From NCBI GenBank assembly GCA_002317355.1, contig DCJC01000029.1, positions 20,397 through 50,763 on the forward strand: a stretch of DNA of 30,367 bases, written 5' to 3'. The DNA is from Prevotellaceae bacterium UBA1710 (GTDB taxonomy: Bacteria > Bacteroidota > Bacteroidia > Bacteroidales > Bacteroidaceae). The position numbers were made by a program, and so were the translations under genes. A model generated the notes under the pieces. The model was not told the origin of the DNA. It did no database searches and worked only from the letters and a program-made list of their open reading frames with translations. Of the stretch, positions 1 to 6,723 are shown piece by piece (the stretch's first letter is position 1; every line of letters begins with the position of its first letter).

Positions 1-227
1 GCAACCTCGTCAGTAACATCACACACATAGCCACGGACATTCTCAATGCCAGCAGCCTTATATGCAGCGAGAGCCTTCTGCACAGCCTCCTCGCTACGAA
101 CGTTAAAAACGATATTCTTAGCACCTGCGTTTACGAATGCCTGTGCAATGCTGAAGCCAATGCCATAGGCAGCACCTGTAATCCACGCATTTTTTCCTTC
201 AAGAGAGAAGTCTTTTAAGCTTGTCAT
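1..227 (-). CDS. Short-chain dehydrogenase/reductase, gluconate 5-dehydrogenase type (partial, N-terminal 75 aa)
   Basis: The reading frame starts at the ATG at 227-225 and runs off the left edge, so only the first 75 residues are visible. They begin MTSLKDFSLEGKNAWITG and contain the Rossmann dinucleotide-binding motif TGAAYGIG (residues 18-25). A later CDVTD (about residues 69-73) matches the conserved Asp-containing segment of classical SDRs. This N-terminus resembles the gluconate 5-dehydrogenase/KduD group, which interconverts keto- and hydroxy-sugar acids in uronate and gluconate metabolism; that sub-assignment is inferred, because the catalytic Tyr-Lys region lies outside the window. 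The protein has no signal peptide and is expected to be cytoplasmic. A -7-type box lies about 45 bases upstream. Confidence 0.85.
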   Translation of the reverse strand, partial: MTSLKDFSLEGKNAWITGAAYGIGFSIAQAFVNAGAKNIVFNVRSEEAVQKALAAYKAAGIENVRGYVCDVTDEV

Positions 228-271
228 AGTTTTCTGGTTGGTTTTATGATTTTTAATATTCAAGTACGGTG

Positions 272-299
272 CAAAGATACAATATTTTTTTCTATTACA
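272..299 (-). promoter_or_regulatory. Candidate Bacteroidetes promoter of the SDR gene
   Basis: On the minus strand TATCTTTG (279-272) fits the TAnnTTTG -7 consensus of the Bacteroidetes primary sigma factor. A degenerate -33 element (CTTG-like, near 298-301) lies 18 bases upstream of it. The predicted transcript start near 265 leaves about 40 bases before the ATG at 227. Confidence 0.45.
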
Positions 300-356
300 A
301 GAATAATGCCCGTGTTTTATGATAAATTTTCACAAAAGAATGTATTCGCAATAATT

Positions 357-426
357 AGGGGGTAAACTCAGTGAACCTTCGCTTCTTGTTCGCTTATAGA
401 ACGGAGCTTCACTGAGTTTACCCCCT
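357..426. repeat. Perfect 19-bp inverted repeat with 32-base loop
   Basis: The arms 357-375 and 408-426 are exact reverse complements and contain GGGGGTAAACTCAGTGAA. No poly-T tract follows in a position that would make a classic terminator. It lies in the spacer between two minus-strand genes and belongs to the repeat-rich block 357-1447. Confidence 0.8.
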
Positions 427-447
427 TAGCATAGCGGAAGGTCAACT

Positions 448-510
448 TCCTATGTTCCTCCTATGTAGTTCCTATGTGACTCCTATGTAAGTCCCATTTT
501 CCTCCTATGC
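448..510. repeat. 11-bp periodic array, unit TCCTATGTnnn (six units)
   Basis: TCCTATGT begins at 448, 459, 470 and 481. A degenerate unit (TCCCATTT) begins at 492 and TCCTATGC at 503. The step is exactly 11 bases throughout, while the last three bases of each unit vary. No gene overlaps it. Confidence 0.85.
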
Positions 511-545
511 AAACGCCCAAATGGATATGCTTTGTTGGGTTTATA

Positions 546-600
546 GCGAGGGCAGAGCGAAGGCACAACGAAGGGTCAGCGAAGGGTTAGCGAAGGCAGG
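546..600. repeat. 11-bp periodic array, unit GCGAAGGnnnn (five units)
   Basis: Units begin at 546 (GCGAGGG), 557 (GCGAAGGC), 568 (ACGAAGGG), 579 (GCGAAGGG) and 590 (GCGAAGGC), again exactly 11 bases apart. The unit sequence is unrelated to the array at 448-510, yet the period is the same. The stretch from about 601 to 833 after it is AT-rich, and I see no gene or clear element in it. Confidence 0.85.
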
Positions 601-833
601 GAAGAAGCACGGTTGCTTTTGCTTTAAAAAAACGGGTTCTTCTTCAATTTAGTTGAAAAAGGGGATCGCTAATAGATTTCCAGATTTACGTTTAGATTTA
701 TCATAGATTCAAGGCCCTAAGGCCGCCTCTCTAAAATCGTCATAATAACATTTTTGCGTAATTTATCATCAGATTTATGTTGAGATTTAAATCTTTTCGT
801 AAATCATTGCCTAAATCTCTCAGAAATGATTTA

Positions 834-1149
834 ACTGAACTTTCCCATCCTTGAAAACGTTGTGCAATTGGCTGGAAGCCAATACTTTGAGTAACCGTGG
901 GCATAATCGACGCAGGAGAGTATGCCTGCGGATAATGCGACTAAATACCCCTCTTGCTGGCTGGAAGCCAGTACCTTGATACGAAAACAATTGAAATGAA
1001 CGTATAAAAGTACAGGCTTCCAGCCTGAAATAGGGCATGGTCTTTGGTGGTCCGTAGGCTTGTATGGTATTTTACCATACAACCCCACGGTTACTCAAAG
1101 TACTGGCTTCCAGCCAGAGCCGAGCATCTAAACTGTGGGAAAGTTCAGT
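834..1149. repeat. 316-bp palindromic element with four REP-like hairpins
   Basis: Outer arms 834-847 and 1136-1149 are exact reverse complements. Inner arms 870-901 and 1084-1115 match over 32 bases with one mismatch. A small hairpin, core GGCT-GGA-AGCC followed by TAC, occurs forward at 867-883 and 957-971 and inverted at 1013-1027 and 1103-1117. Forward and reverse pairs are each spaced 90 and 90 bases. Extra hairpins sit at 911-930 (GCAGG/CCTGC) and 1060-1082 (10-bp stem, TTT loop). Short open frames here are by-products of the repeat and not credible genes. The layout resembles REP/BIME-type elements mobilised by RAYT transposases in other bacteria; no such transposase is in the window. 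Confidence 0.8.
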
Positions 1150-1177
1150 GATTTAAAACGACTTTTATTAAGGCGCT

Positions 1178-1207
1178 GACACATACTCCGATGTTATTAA
1201 CATCGGA
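1178..1207. repeat. GACACATACTC motif plus hairpin
   Basis: GACACATACTCCGATG begins at 1178 and runs into a 10-bp stem palindrome (1187-1207; arms TCCGATGTTA and TAACATCGGA around one T). The same GACACATACTC core recurs at 9564-9574 (inverted), 18842 and 27965, so it is a dispersed repeat. Confidence 0.65.
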
Positions 1208-1266
1208 CTTCATACTTCGCTTGAAGGTTCAGCCCTCATCAACATTTTCTTGGAGTTTTTTACACA

Positions 1267-1446
1267 GGGGGTTGCACCACTATCAAATATATGGCTTAAC
1301 CACCTGATTATATGTAAGATACAACGGGTGCAACCCCCTTGAAAAGGGTTACACCTGGTGCAACCGTTTCAGAGGGGGTTGCACCAACCTTTACTATTTG
1401 ATTGTCAGTATGTTAGAACGCTAAAAATGCCATTGGTGCAACCCCC
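1267..1446. repeat. Cluster of five GGGGGTTGCACCA repeats in both orientations
   Basis: Forward copies lie at 1267-1279 and 1374-1386. Inverted copies lie at 1327-1338 (GGTGCAACCCCC), 1356-1365 (shorter, TGGTGCAACC) and 1434-1446. Opposed copies can pair into several alternative stems. No coding frame is supported between 228 and 1540. Confidence 0.8.
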
Positions 1447-1501
1447 CTCGTGAAAAACTCGTATTTTTTTTCATTTTGCTGTTTTTGGGGCGTATGAGAA
1501 A

Positions 1502-1523
1502 GGGCATCCCTTGCGAGATGCCC
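1502..1523 (-). terminator. Possible terminator of the LRR gene
   Basis: Arms 1502-1508 and 1517-1523 (GGGCATC/GATGCCC) form a 7-bp stem just past the stop codon of the LRR gene. On the minus strand it is followed only by TTTCTC, so the U-tract is weak. Confidence 0.45.
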
Positions 1524-1540
1524 AATCACGATTTATTCAT

Positions 1541-4500
1541 TTACATTTTAAGAATACCATTGCTGTTATACTTTCTGCCATTCTTTATGATAACAATCCT
1601 ACCGTTCTTAAGATATTTACCATCCTTAATGGTGTTTTCAGCATTGATGTCAGTAATACCTGTCGCAGCTTCAAGCCTATCGTATTCTTCCTCTGCAGCA
1701 ACAAGTACGTTGTAGTTCTTCACGAGAGCCTTCTGTTCTGCTGTTAGAGCATTGTATGCAGCACGTGCAGCCTCAATCTTTTTGTTGCAATCATCAGAAT
1801 ATTCAATTTTTCCGATAGCTGCTATAAAATCAAATACTGCCTTGATGAGTTTTTCCACCTGAGCCTCAGAATCATAGTCATCGGTAATGTTTGTGAATCT
1901 CTTCCATTCGTTAGCGTATAGATAAAGCTTTTTCTTACCATTTGGAACATGAACCTTTACTGTCTCATAGTTAATATCTCCGTACGCTGAAGTCATGAAA
2001 ACATTATTACCACATGAAGGAGGAGTATCTGCTTCTACATAAAGTTCCTCTAAACCAAAACAATCATAAAATGCACTCTGTCCAATACTTGTCACGGAAT
2101 TAGGGATAGTGACAGAAGTAATGTAATTACAACCAAAGAATGCGTACTTTTCAATATTTGTAACACCTGCTGGGATGATAACATCTGTAACTTCCTTGCC
2201 TTTTACATAGAGATGATGTGCGTAATAAAGAGGATTTGAATTCGCACCATAGTAATCAATTTTGCATAAAGTCTCTATGCTCTCAAAATCAACCTTTTGT
2301 AAAGATGTACATCCCTCAAAAACTTGCTGTCCAATGCTCGTCACAGAATTAGGGATAGTGATAGAAGTTATGTAATTACAACCATAGAAAGCGTACTTTT
2401 CAATATTTGTAACACTTGCAGGGATGATAACATCTGTAACTTCCTTGCCTTTTACATAGAGGTGATGTACGTAATAAAGAGGATTTGAATTCACATCATA
2501 ATATTTAATCTTACATAAAGTCTCAATATCTTCAAAATCAACCTTTTGTAAAGATGTACAATCAGTAAAGGCATCTCTCCCAATATTTGTCACGGAATTA
2601 GGGATAGTGATAGAGGTTATCTTAGTACAATCTTTAAAGGCAGAGTAATATATTTTTGTTACTCCATTAAGTTCAATAGATTTTATTTTTTCGCAGTTTT
2701 TAAAGACACTATTAAATCCAGCATCTAAAACCGATTGGCATATTGTAGTTGATGTGAGACCAGAGCAACCCTCAAAGGCAGAACCCTTAATAGCTGTCAC
2801 AGAATTAGGAATAGTGATTGAGGTTAAGCCTGAGCACCCTTTAAAGGCTTCGCTCTCAATACTCGTCACAGAATTAGGAATTGTGACTGATGTTAAGCCT
2901 GAACAACCAGAAAAAGTCCGTCCTTCAATTCTTGTAACAGAATTAGGGATAGTGATTGATGTGAGACCAGAGCAACCAGAAAAGGCATCACTCCAAATAC
3001 TTGTCACGGAATTAGGGATTGTAACTGAAGTTAAACTTGAGCAACCAGAAAAGGCGGAACCATTAATAGTTGTTACAGAATTAGGAATTGTGATTGATGT
3101 TAAGCCAGAGCAATTTGAAAATACACTTTGCTCAATACTTGTTATAGTATTAGGAATTTCTACTGATGTTAAGCCTGAGCAACCTGAAAAGGCAGAACTC
3201 CCAATACTTGTCACGGAATTAGGAATAGTGATTGATGTTAAGTCTGGGCAACTCCGAAAGGCGCGATCCCCAATACTTGTCACGGAATTAGGGATAGTGA
3301 TAGAGGTTAAGCGAGAGCAACCTTCAAAGACACTGCTCCCAATACTTGCCACGGAATTAGGAATAGTGATTGATGTTAAGCCTGAGCAACCTGAAAAGGC
3401 AGAACTCCCAATACTTGTCACGGAATTAGGAATAGTGATTGATGTCAAGCCTGAGCAACCATTGAAGGCAGAACTTCCGATATTTGTCACGGAATTAGGA
3501 ATAGTGATTGATGTTAAGCCTGAACAACCTGAGAAGGTAGAATTACCAATACTTGTTATGGATTTTGGTATCGTGATGGAAGTGATGTAATTACAGCTAA
3601 GGAATGCATAGTTCTCAATTTTTGTAACACCTGTTGGGATAACAACATCTGTGACTTCCTTCCCCTTTACATAGAGGTGATGTGAGTAATAAAGAGGATT
3701 TGAATCCGCATTATCATATTTAATCTTACATAAAGTCTCTATACTTTCAAAATCAACCTTTTGCAGAGAAGTACAATCTTTAAAAGCATTGCTCCCAATG
3801 TTTGTTACTGAATTAGGGATAGTAATTGATGTTAAGCCTGAACAACCCTCAAAGGCCCAATTTCCAATACTTGTCACGGAATTAGGCAAAGTGATTGAGG
3901 TTATCTTAGTACAATCTTTAAAAGCAGAGTAATATATTTTTGTTACTCCATTAAGTACAATGATAGATTTAAGATTATTGCATCCCTGAAACACCTTCAT
4001 AAACCCTTTATCCAATACCGATTGGCATATTGTAGCTGATGTAAGACCAGAACCCCAAAAGGCATTTTCCCCAATACTTGTCACCGAATTAGGAATAGTG
4101 ATTGATGTTAAGCCTGAACAACCATGGAATGCGTATTTTTCAATATTTGTGACACTTGCAGGGATAACAATATCTGTAATTTCCTTGCCTTTTACATAGA
4201 GGTGATGTGCGTAAGTAAGAGGGTTTGAATAGTAATTATAATATTCAATCTTACATAAAGTCTCTATACTTTCAAAATTAACTTTCTGTAGAGAAGTACA
4301 TTCATAAAAGGCATCTTCTCCAATAGTTGTTACCGAATTGGGAATAGTGATAGATGCCAAACCTTTGCAACCATAAAAGGCATTTTCCCTAATACTTGTC
4401 ACCGAATTAGGAATAGTGATAGATGTAAAGTTATTGCGGCCATAAAAGGCTCTTGGATAAATAATTGTCACATCTCTGTCGAATATAATAATACCTTGTC

Positions 4501-4678
4501 CATCCTCGTAGGTATTACTTATGATCTTTCCACTAAATACTTGAGTGTATGGATTTACAACCTTTCCATCTGCAGATGTATAGTAAATAGTGTTATTAGG
4601 AATATCAGCAGCTATAATCAGTCCGCGGAATGCCACGAATAGGCTAACTATAAAAAATCTTTGCACTAAATTTTTCAT
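1541..4678 (-). CDS. BspA-like leucine-rich-repeat surface protein
   Basis: A 1045-residue secreted protein if translation starts at the ATG at 4678-4676 (MKNLVQRFFIVSLF). That start gives a good signal peptide. The frame stays open upstream to an ATG at 4873, but that stretch is a structured leader and would bury the signal peptide. The body holds about 29 LRR_5-type units of 23 residues (consensus SVTSIGxxAFxGCSGLTSITIPN), as in Prevotella/Tannerella BspA proteins that bind host matrix and other bacteria. A longer module with IETLCKI and HHLYVKGKE interrupts the array four times. The last 170 residues contain a helical FIVAR-like segment (AARAAYNALTAEQKALVKNY) and a tail, KNGRKYNSNGILKM, that may be a secretion or sorting signal. 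The role in adhesion is family knowledge, not shown here. Confidence 0.9.
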   Translation of the reverse strand: MKNLVQRFFIVSLFVAFRGLIIAADIPNNTIYYTSADGKVVNPYTQVFSGKIISNTYEDGQGIIIFDRDVTIIYPRAFYGRNNFTSITIPNSVTSIRENAFYGCKGLASITIPNSVTTIGEDAFYECTSLQKVNFESIETLCKIEYYNYYSNPLTYAHHLYVKGKEITDIVIPASVTNIEKYAFHGCSGLTSITIPNSVTSIGENAFWGSGLTSATICQSVLDKGFMKVFQGCNNLKSIIVLNGVTKIYYSAFKDCTKITSITLPNSVTSIGNWAFEGCSGLTSITIPNSVTNIGSNAFKDCTSLQKVDFESIETLCKIKYDNADSNPLYYSHHLYVKGKEVTDVVIPTGVTKIENYAFLSCNYITSITIPKSITSIGNSTFSGCSGLTSITIPNSVTNIGSSAFNGCSGLTSITIPNSVTSIGSSAFSGCSGLTSITIPNSVASIGSSVFEGCSRLTSITIPNSVTSIGDRAFRSCPDLTSITIPNSVTSIGSSAFSGCSGLTSVEIPNTITSIEQSVFSNCSGLTSITIPNSVTTINGSAFSGCSSLTSVTIPNSVTSIWSDAFSGCSGLTSITIPNSVTRIEGRTFSGCSGLTSVTIPNSVTSIESEAFKGCSGLTSITIPNSVTAIKGSAFEGCSGLTSTTICQSVLDAGFNSVFKNCEKIKSIELNGVTKIYYSAFKDCTKITSITIPNSVTNIGRDAFTDCTSLQKVDFEDIETLCKIKYYDVNSNPLYYVHHLYVKGKEVTDVIIPASVTNIEKYAFYGCNYITSITIPNSVTSIGQQVFEGCTSLQKVDFESIETLCKIDYYGANSNPLYYAHHLYVKGKEVTDVIIPAGVTNIEKYAFFGCNYITSVTIPNSVTSIGQSAFYDCFGLEELYVEADTPPSCGNNVFMTSAYGDINYETVKVHVPNGKKKLYLYANEWKRFTNITDDYDSEAQVEKLIKAVFDFIAAIGKIEYSDDCNKKIEAARAAYNALTAEQKALVKNYNVLVAAEEEYDRLEAATGITDINAENTIKDGKYLKNGRIVIIKNGRKYNSNGILKM
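2790..3570. repeat. 69-bp tandem repeats inside the LRR gene
   Basis: The 23-residue LRR units are encoded by 69-bp DNA units that remain highly similar. The plus-strand block CACGGAATTAGGAATAGTGA recurs with small changes through this part of the gene. Such identity favours recombination that adds or removes whole units without breaking the frame. Confidence 0.8.
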
Positions 4679-5071
4679 GATTGGGAATAAATAAAAAAAG
4701 GGCGCAGACTTTCCGAAATCCTCGTCCTTCTCAAAGGTACCGCCAAGCACCGCAACAACAGACAAGTTTCGGAGAAGCCCACGTCCTAAACGGACACGGA
4801 ACTTTTCGCTTACTTGTTCTCGTTGTTTGAAATTGGCGGTTTCTTGAGAAGAGAACAAGAGCAAATCGCTCAATGTTATTTTATATATGTCGAGAGAATC
4901 GGTAGTTGCTCACCCAAAGGTTAATAATTGTGTTAACTGTTTTTGCTCATGTCAGCTTCTGAAGCAGACAAAGCATAGGGGAACGTTACCGTTCGTCTGA
5001 TTGAATCTAATTAGGTTATTTCTGTTTCTTGATATATTATTTTAAGGGTTTATATTATGTTTATATTATTC
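4679..5071 (-). promoter_or_regulatory. Long structured 5' leader of the LRR gene (candidate regulatory RNA)
   Basis: The predicted promoter lies so far upstream that the mRNA would carry about 390 bases before the ATG at 4678. Several long perfect complements occur: 4813-4821 with 4851-4859 (9 bp), 4739-4746 with 4833-4840 (8 bp), and 4712-4718 with 4767-4773 (7 bp). On the transcribed strand, GCGCCC and then seven U residues (4699-4693) come just before the start codon, as in an attenuator. The frame is open from 4873 into the gene, so a 65-residue in-frame extension is formally possible. The stem content argues for an RNA role. I cannot assign it to a known riboswitch class. Confidence 0.45.
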
Positions 5072-5077
5072 TGATTG

Positions 5078-5109
5078 CAAAAGTAAACAATTATTTTGAA
5101 AACTCCAAA
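5078..5109 (-). promoter_or_regulatory. Promoter of the LRR gene
   Basis: On the minus strand the -33 box TTTG (5109-5106) and the -7 box TACTTTTG (5085-5078) are separated by 20 bases, an excellent match to TTTG-N(19-21)-TAnnTTTG. The predicted start of transcription is near 5071. Confidence 0.6.
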
Positions 5110-5161
5110 TTGTAAGTCGTAAATTCAATAAACTCACATTAAAGATCAGAAAAATACATTA

Positions 5162-5968
5162 TTATGCTTTGAGTTCGATAATTGTGTCAAAGTCCTTGAC
5201 AGATTCCTTGCGGTTGATACCTCCAATGCGCCATCCGTCAGAAGTGGTTTCGCAATAGATGTATAGTTTTTCATTAACCGTAATGGTGGCTCTGCCGAAG
5301 TTTACCCTTGACTTATGGTCAAGACCTTTTTCCCATGCAGGATCAAACTCAATACAGATAGCAGCATGACCCAATTTGTTGGAGGTGATATACAATACGT
5401 TATACCCCATGATATGATAGAGCATAGCAGCAAGGAAAGCCTTGCAATCGCAATCGCCACGCTTATCAAAAAGAGTTTCGTCGGGGTATCGGAAATATTC
5501 CTCTGCATTATCTATTTCCTCGCATTTATCATCAATACGATATTTGATGTTTGGCTCTTGTACGAAGTCGAGAACAAACTGAAGTTTGTCAATCTCTCTG
5601 ATATTGCGTTGAGAACAGAGTTGGTTGATGTACTTCACTATCTTTTTGCATGCCTCAAGATGCTGAGGATGGCGACGAAGATATCTATACATCCTGTTGA
5701 TGAATTCGCTATCATCCCATGAATCAGAGTTCCTGAATGGATTATTCAACCTCAATTCTTCAATGGCATCCTCATCAAATTCAATCTCGAGTTTTCCCCT
5801 CAGATAGCCACCACGAGGAGAATCGAGTCGCCAAGAGTATGACCTCATAACCTTCTTTCCGTTATAGGTCACAGGTTTTGCTTCCCTTTTCACTATATCT
5901 GTGAGGAAGTATAAGAGTATGGCAACTGCAATGACTGCAATTGAATATGTCAATACGAATATAAACAT
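5162..5968 (-). CDS. Membrane-anchored transglutaminase-like protein
   Basis: A 268-residue protein. Residues 2-23 are one hydrophobic segment, so it is probably an inner-membrane protein with the rest on one side. The C-terminal half carries a transglutaminase-like cysteine fold: RGDCDCKAFLAAMLYHIMGY (about 170-189, candidate nucleophile Cys173), KLGHAAI (His201) and YIYCETTSDGWRIGG (about 237-250, with Glu240 or Asp244 as the likely third residue). The order Cys-His-acid is what the family needs for a protease, peptide N-glycanase or crosslinking type reaction. The substrate is unknown. Residues 25-165 are charged and not recognised. It stands alone, with a divergent toxin-antitoxin operon upstream and the LRR gene downstream. 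Confidence 0.7.
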   Translation of the reverse strand: MFIFVLTYSIAVIAVAILLYFLTDIVKREAKPVTYNGKKVMRSYSWRLDSPRGGYLRGKLEIEFDEDAIEELRLNNPFRNSDSWDDSEFINRMYRYLRRHPQHLEACKKIVKYINQLCSQRNIREIDKLQFVLDFVQEPNIKYRIDDKCEEIDNAEEYFRYPDETLFDKRGDCDCKAFLAAMLYHIMGYNVLYITSNKLGHAAICIEFDPAWEKGLDHKSRVNFGRATITVNEKLYIYCETTSDGWRIGGINRKESVKDFDTIIELKA

Positions 5969-6020
5969 TGCTAATTGTTCGGGTTATTTTCAAGAAAGAC
6001 ACTTCATGTATTTTCTGTTG

Positions 6021-6028
6021 CAAAGGTA
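6021..6028 (-). promoter_or_regulatory. Candidate -7 box for the transglutaminase-like gene
   Basis: The minus strand reads TACCTTTG here, an exact TAnnTTTG match about 55 bases before the ATG at 5968. No convincing -33 TTTG is seen at the proper distance. Confidence 0.45.
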
Positions 6029-6077
6029 CGAATTTTTATTCGAAAGTAAGAAAAAAGTAAGAGTTATTAATGTGGAT

Positions 6078-6139
6078 TATATACGAAAGAATATAATTTA
6101 TGTTAAACTTTAGTAGTTTTATATGCGAAAGTATATAAT
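6078..6139. promoter_or_regulatory. Two candidate HipB operators
   Basis: Two 20-base boxes, 6078-6097 (TATATACGAAAGAATATAAT) and 6120-6139 (TATATGCGAAAGTATATAAT), agree at 18 of 20 positions. Each is a partial palindrome, ATAT around a CGAAAG core. Their starts are 42 bases apart, close to four helical turns, so two repressor dimers could sit on one DNA face. The second box covers the -33 region of the hip promoter, and the pair also lies between the two divergent genes. Binding by the HipB-like protein is inferred. Confidence 0.55.
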
Positions 6140-6154
6140 GTAGTGATTTTTTAC

Positions 6155-6162
6155 TAATTTTG
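6155..6162 (+). promoter_or_regulatory. Candidate -7 box of the hip operon
   Basis: TAATTTTG fits TAnnTTTG and lies about 32 bases before the hipB-like ATG. The -33 position falls inside the second operator box, as expected for an autorepressed antitoxin promoter. Confidence 0.5.
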
Positions 6163-6193
6163 CATTCGATATAATATAATTTGCTATTACATT

Positions 6194-6397
6194 ATGGAAA
6201 GAACACAACTTGCAAGTACAGTTAAACAATTGCGAAAAGAATATGGTTTGACACAAGAAGATCTGGCTATGAAGTCGGGTGTAGGACTTTGTTTCGTGCG
6301 TAATTTGGAGCAAGGTAAGGCTACTCTCAGAATGGACAAAGTAAACCAACTTCTTGATCTTTTCAATTATGAACTAACTCCAATGCGTAAGGTATGA
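6194..6397 (+). CDS. hipB: HipB-like antitoxin, XRE-family DNA-binding protein
   Basis: A 67-residue helix-turn-helix protein. QLRKEYGLTQEDLAMKSGVG and FVRNLEQGKATLRMDKV (residues 13-50) match the HTH_3/Cro-CI fold as found in small HipB-like (y4mF-type) regulators. In the family, HipB dimers bind operators before the operon and help neutralise or sequester the HipA/HipT kinase. Its last four bases overlap the next gene as ATGA (6394-6397), so the two are translationally coupled. Two matching boxes upstream are likely its operators. The gene symbol is by family analogy. Confidence 0.85.
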   Translation: MERTQLASTVKQLRKEYGLTQEDLAMKSGVGLCFVRNLEQGKATLRMDKVNQLLDLFNYELTPMRKV

Positions 6398-6723
6398 GGC
6401 AGGCATTAGTCTATAGAAAAAATGTGTTGGCAGGAATACTTACTGAGGATGAAGGAGAATATACCTTTGTCTATGATGGTGAATATCTTGGTCAGAAGGA
6501 TAGCAGGGCTATAAGTCTGACAATGCCTTTGCAGAAAGAGCCGTTTGTGAGTCCAACCTTGCATCCATTCTTTGATGGTTTGATACCGGAAGGCTGGCTA
6601 TTGGATGTTGCTATCAGAAATACGGATATAAGCATTCTTGACCGTATGTCTTTACTGTTATTATGTTGTAAGGATTGTATTGGTTCGGTTAGTGTAATAG
6701 AGAAGGGAGGGGATAATGTGTAA
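6394..6723 (+). CDS. hipS: HipS-like protein (stand-alone HipA N-terminal subdomain)
   Basis: A 109-residue protein equal to the first subdomain of HipA (the 'couple_hipA' region). It shows ALVYRKNVLAGILTEDEGEYTFVYDGEYL at the start and FVSPTLHPFFDGLIPEGWLLD (about 50-70), the typical PF.GLLPEG-type motif, and ends with IGSVSVIEKGG. In one-piece HipA toxins this is fused to the kinase; here it is a separate gene. In the E. coli O127 HipBST system the corresponding small protein HipS, not HipB, is the antitoxin of the kinase. The 4-bp overlap with hipB and 8-bp overlap with the kinase gene support one operon. Antitoxin function here is inferred. Confidence 0.8.
   Translation: MRQALVYRKNVLAGILTEDEGEYTFVYDGEYLGQKDSRAISLTMPLQKEPFVSPTLHPFFDGLIPEGWLLDVAIRNTDISILDRMSLLLLCCKDCIGSVSVIEKGGDNV

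Noticed and set aside
448..600. Replication origin or iteron array
   Set aside because: The units have no DnaA-box likeness, no rep or dnaA gene is near, and the same period recurs at 25091-25179 with other sequences.
820..1088. Two overlapping minus-strand open frames (72 and 85 residues)
   Set aside because: They lie wholly inside the palindromic REP-like element, and their peptides repeat the hairpin sequence.
2790..3570. CRISPR-like regular repeats
   Set aside because: The 69-bp units are contiguous, coding and without spacers; they encode leucine-rich repeats.
2754..3590. 278-residue plus-strand open frame rich in ELGIVIDVKPEQP repeats
   Set aside because: It is the exact antisense of the LRR repeat array. 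Its periodicity only mirrors the 69-bp units, and there is no promoter box or start context.
4679..4873. 65-residue N-terminal extension of the LRR protein
   Set aside because: It would put about 65 residues before a good signal peptide, and the DNA shows strong base-pairing typical of a leader RNA. It is kept as a regulatory feature, not as coding.
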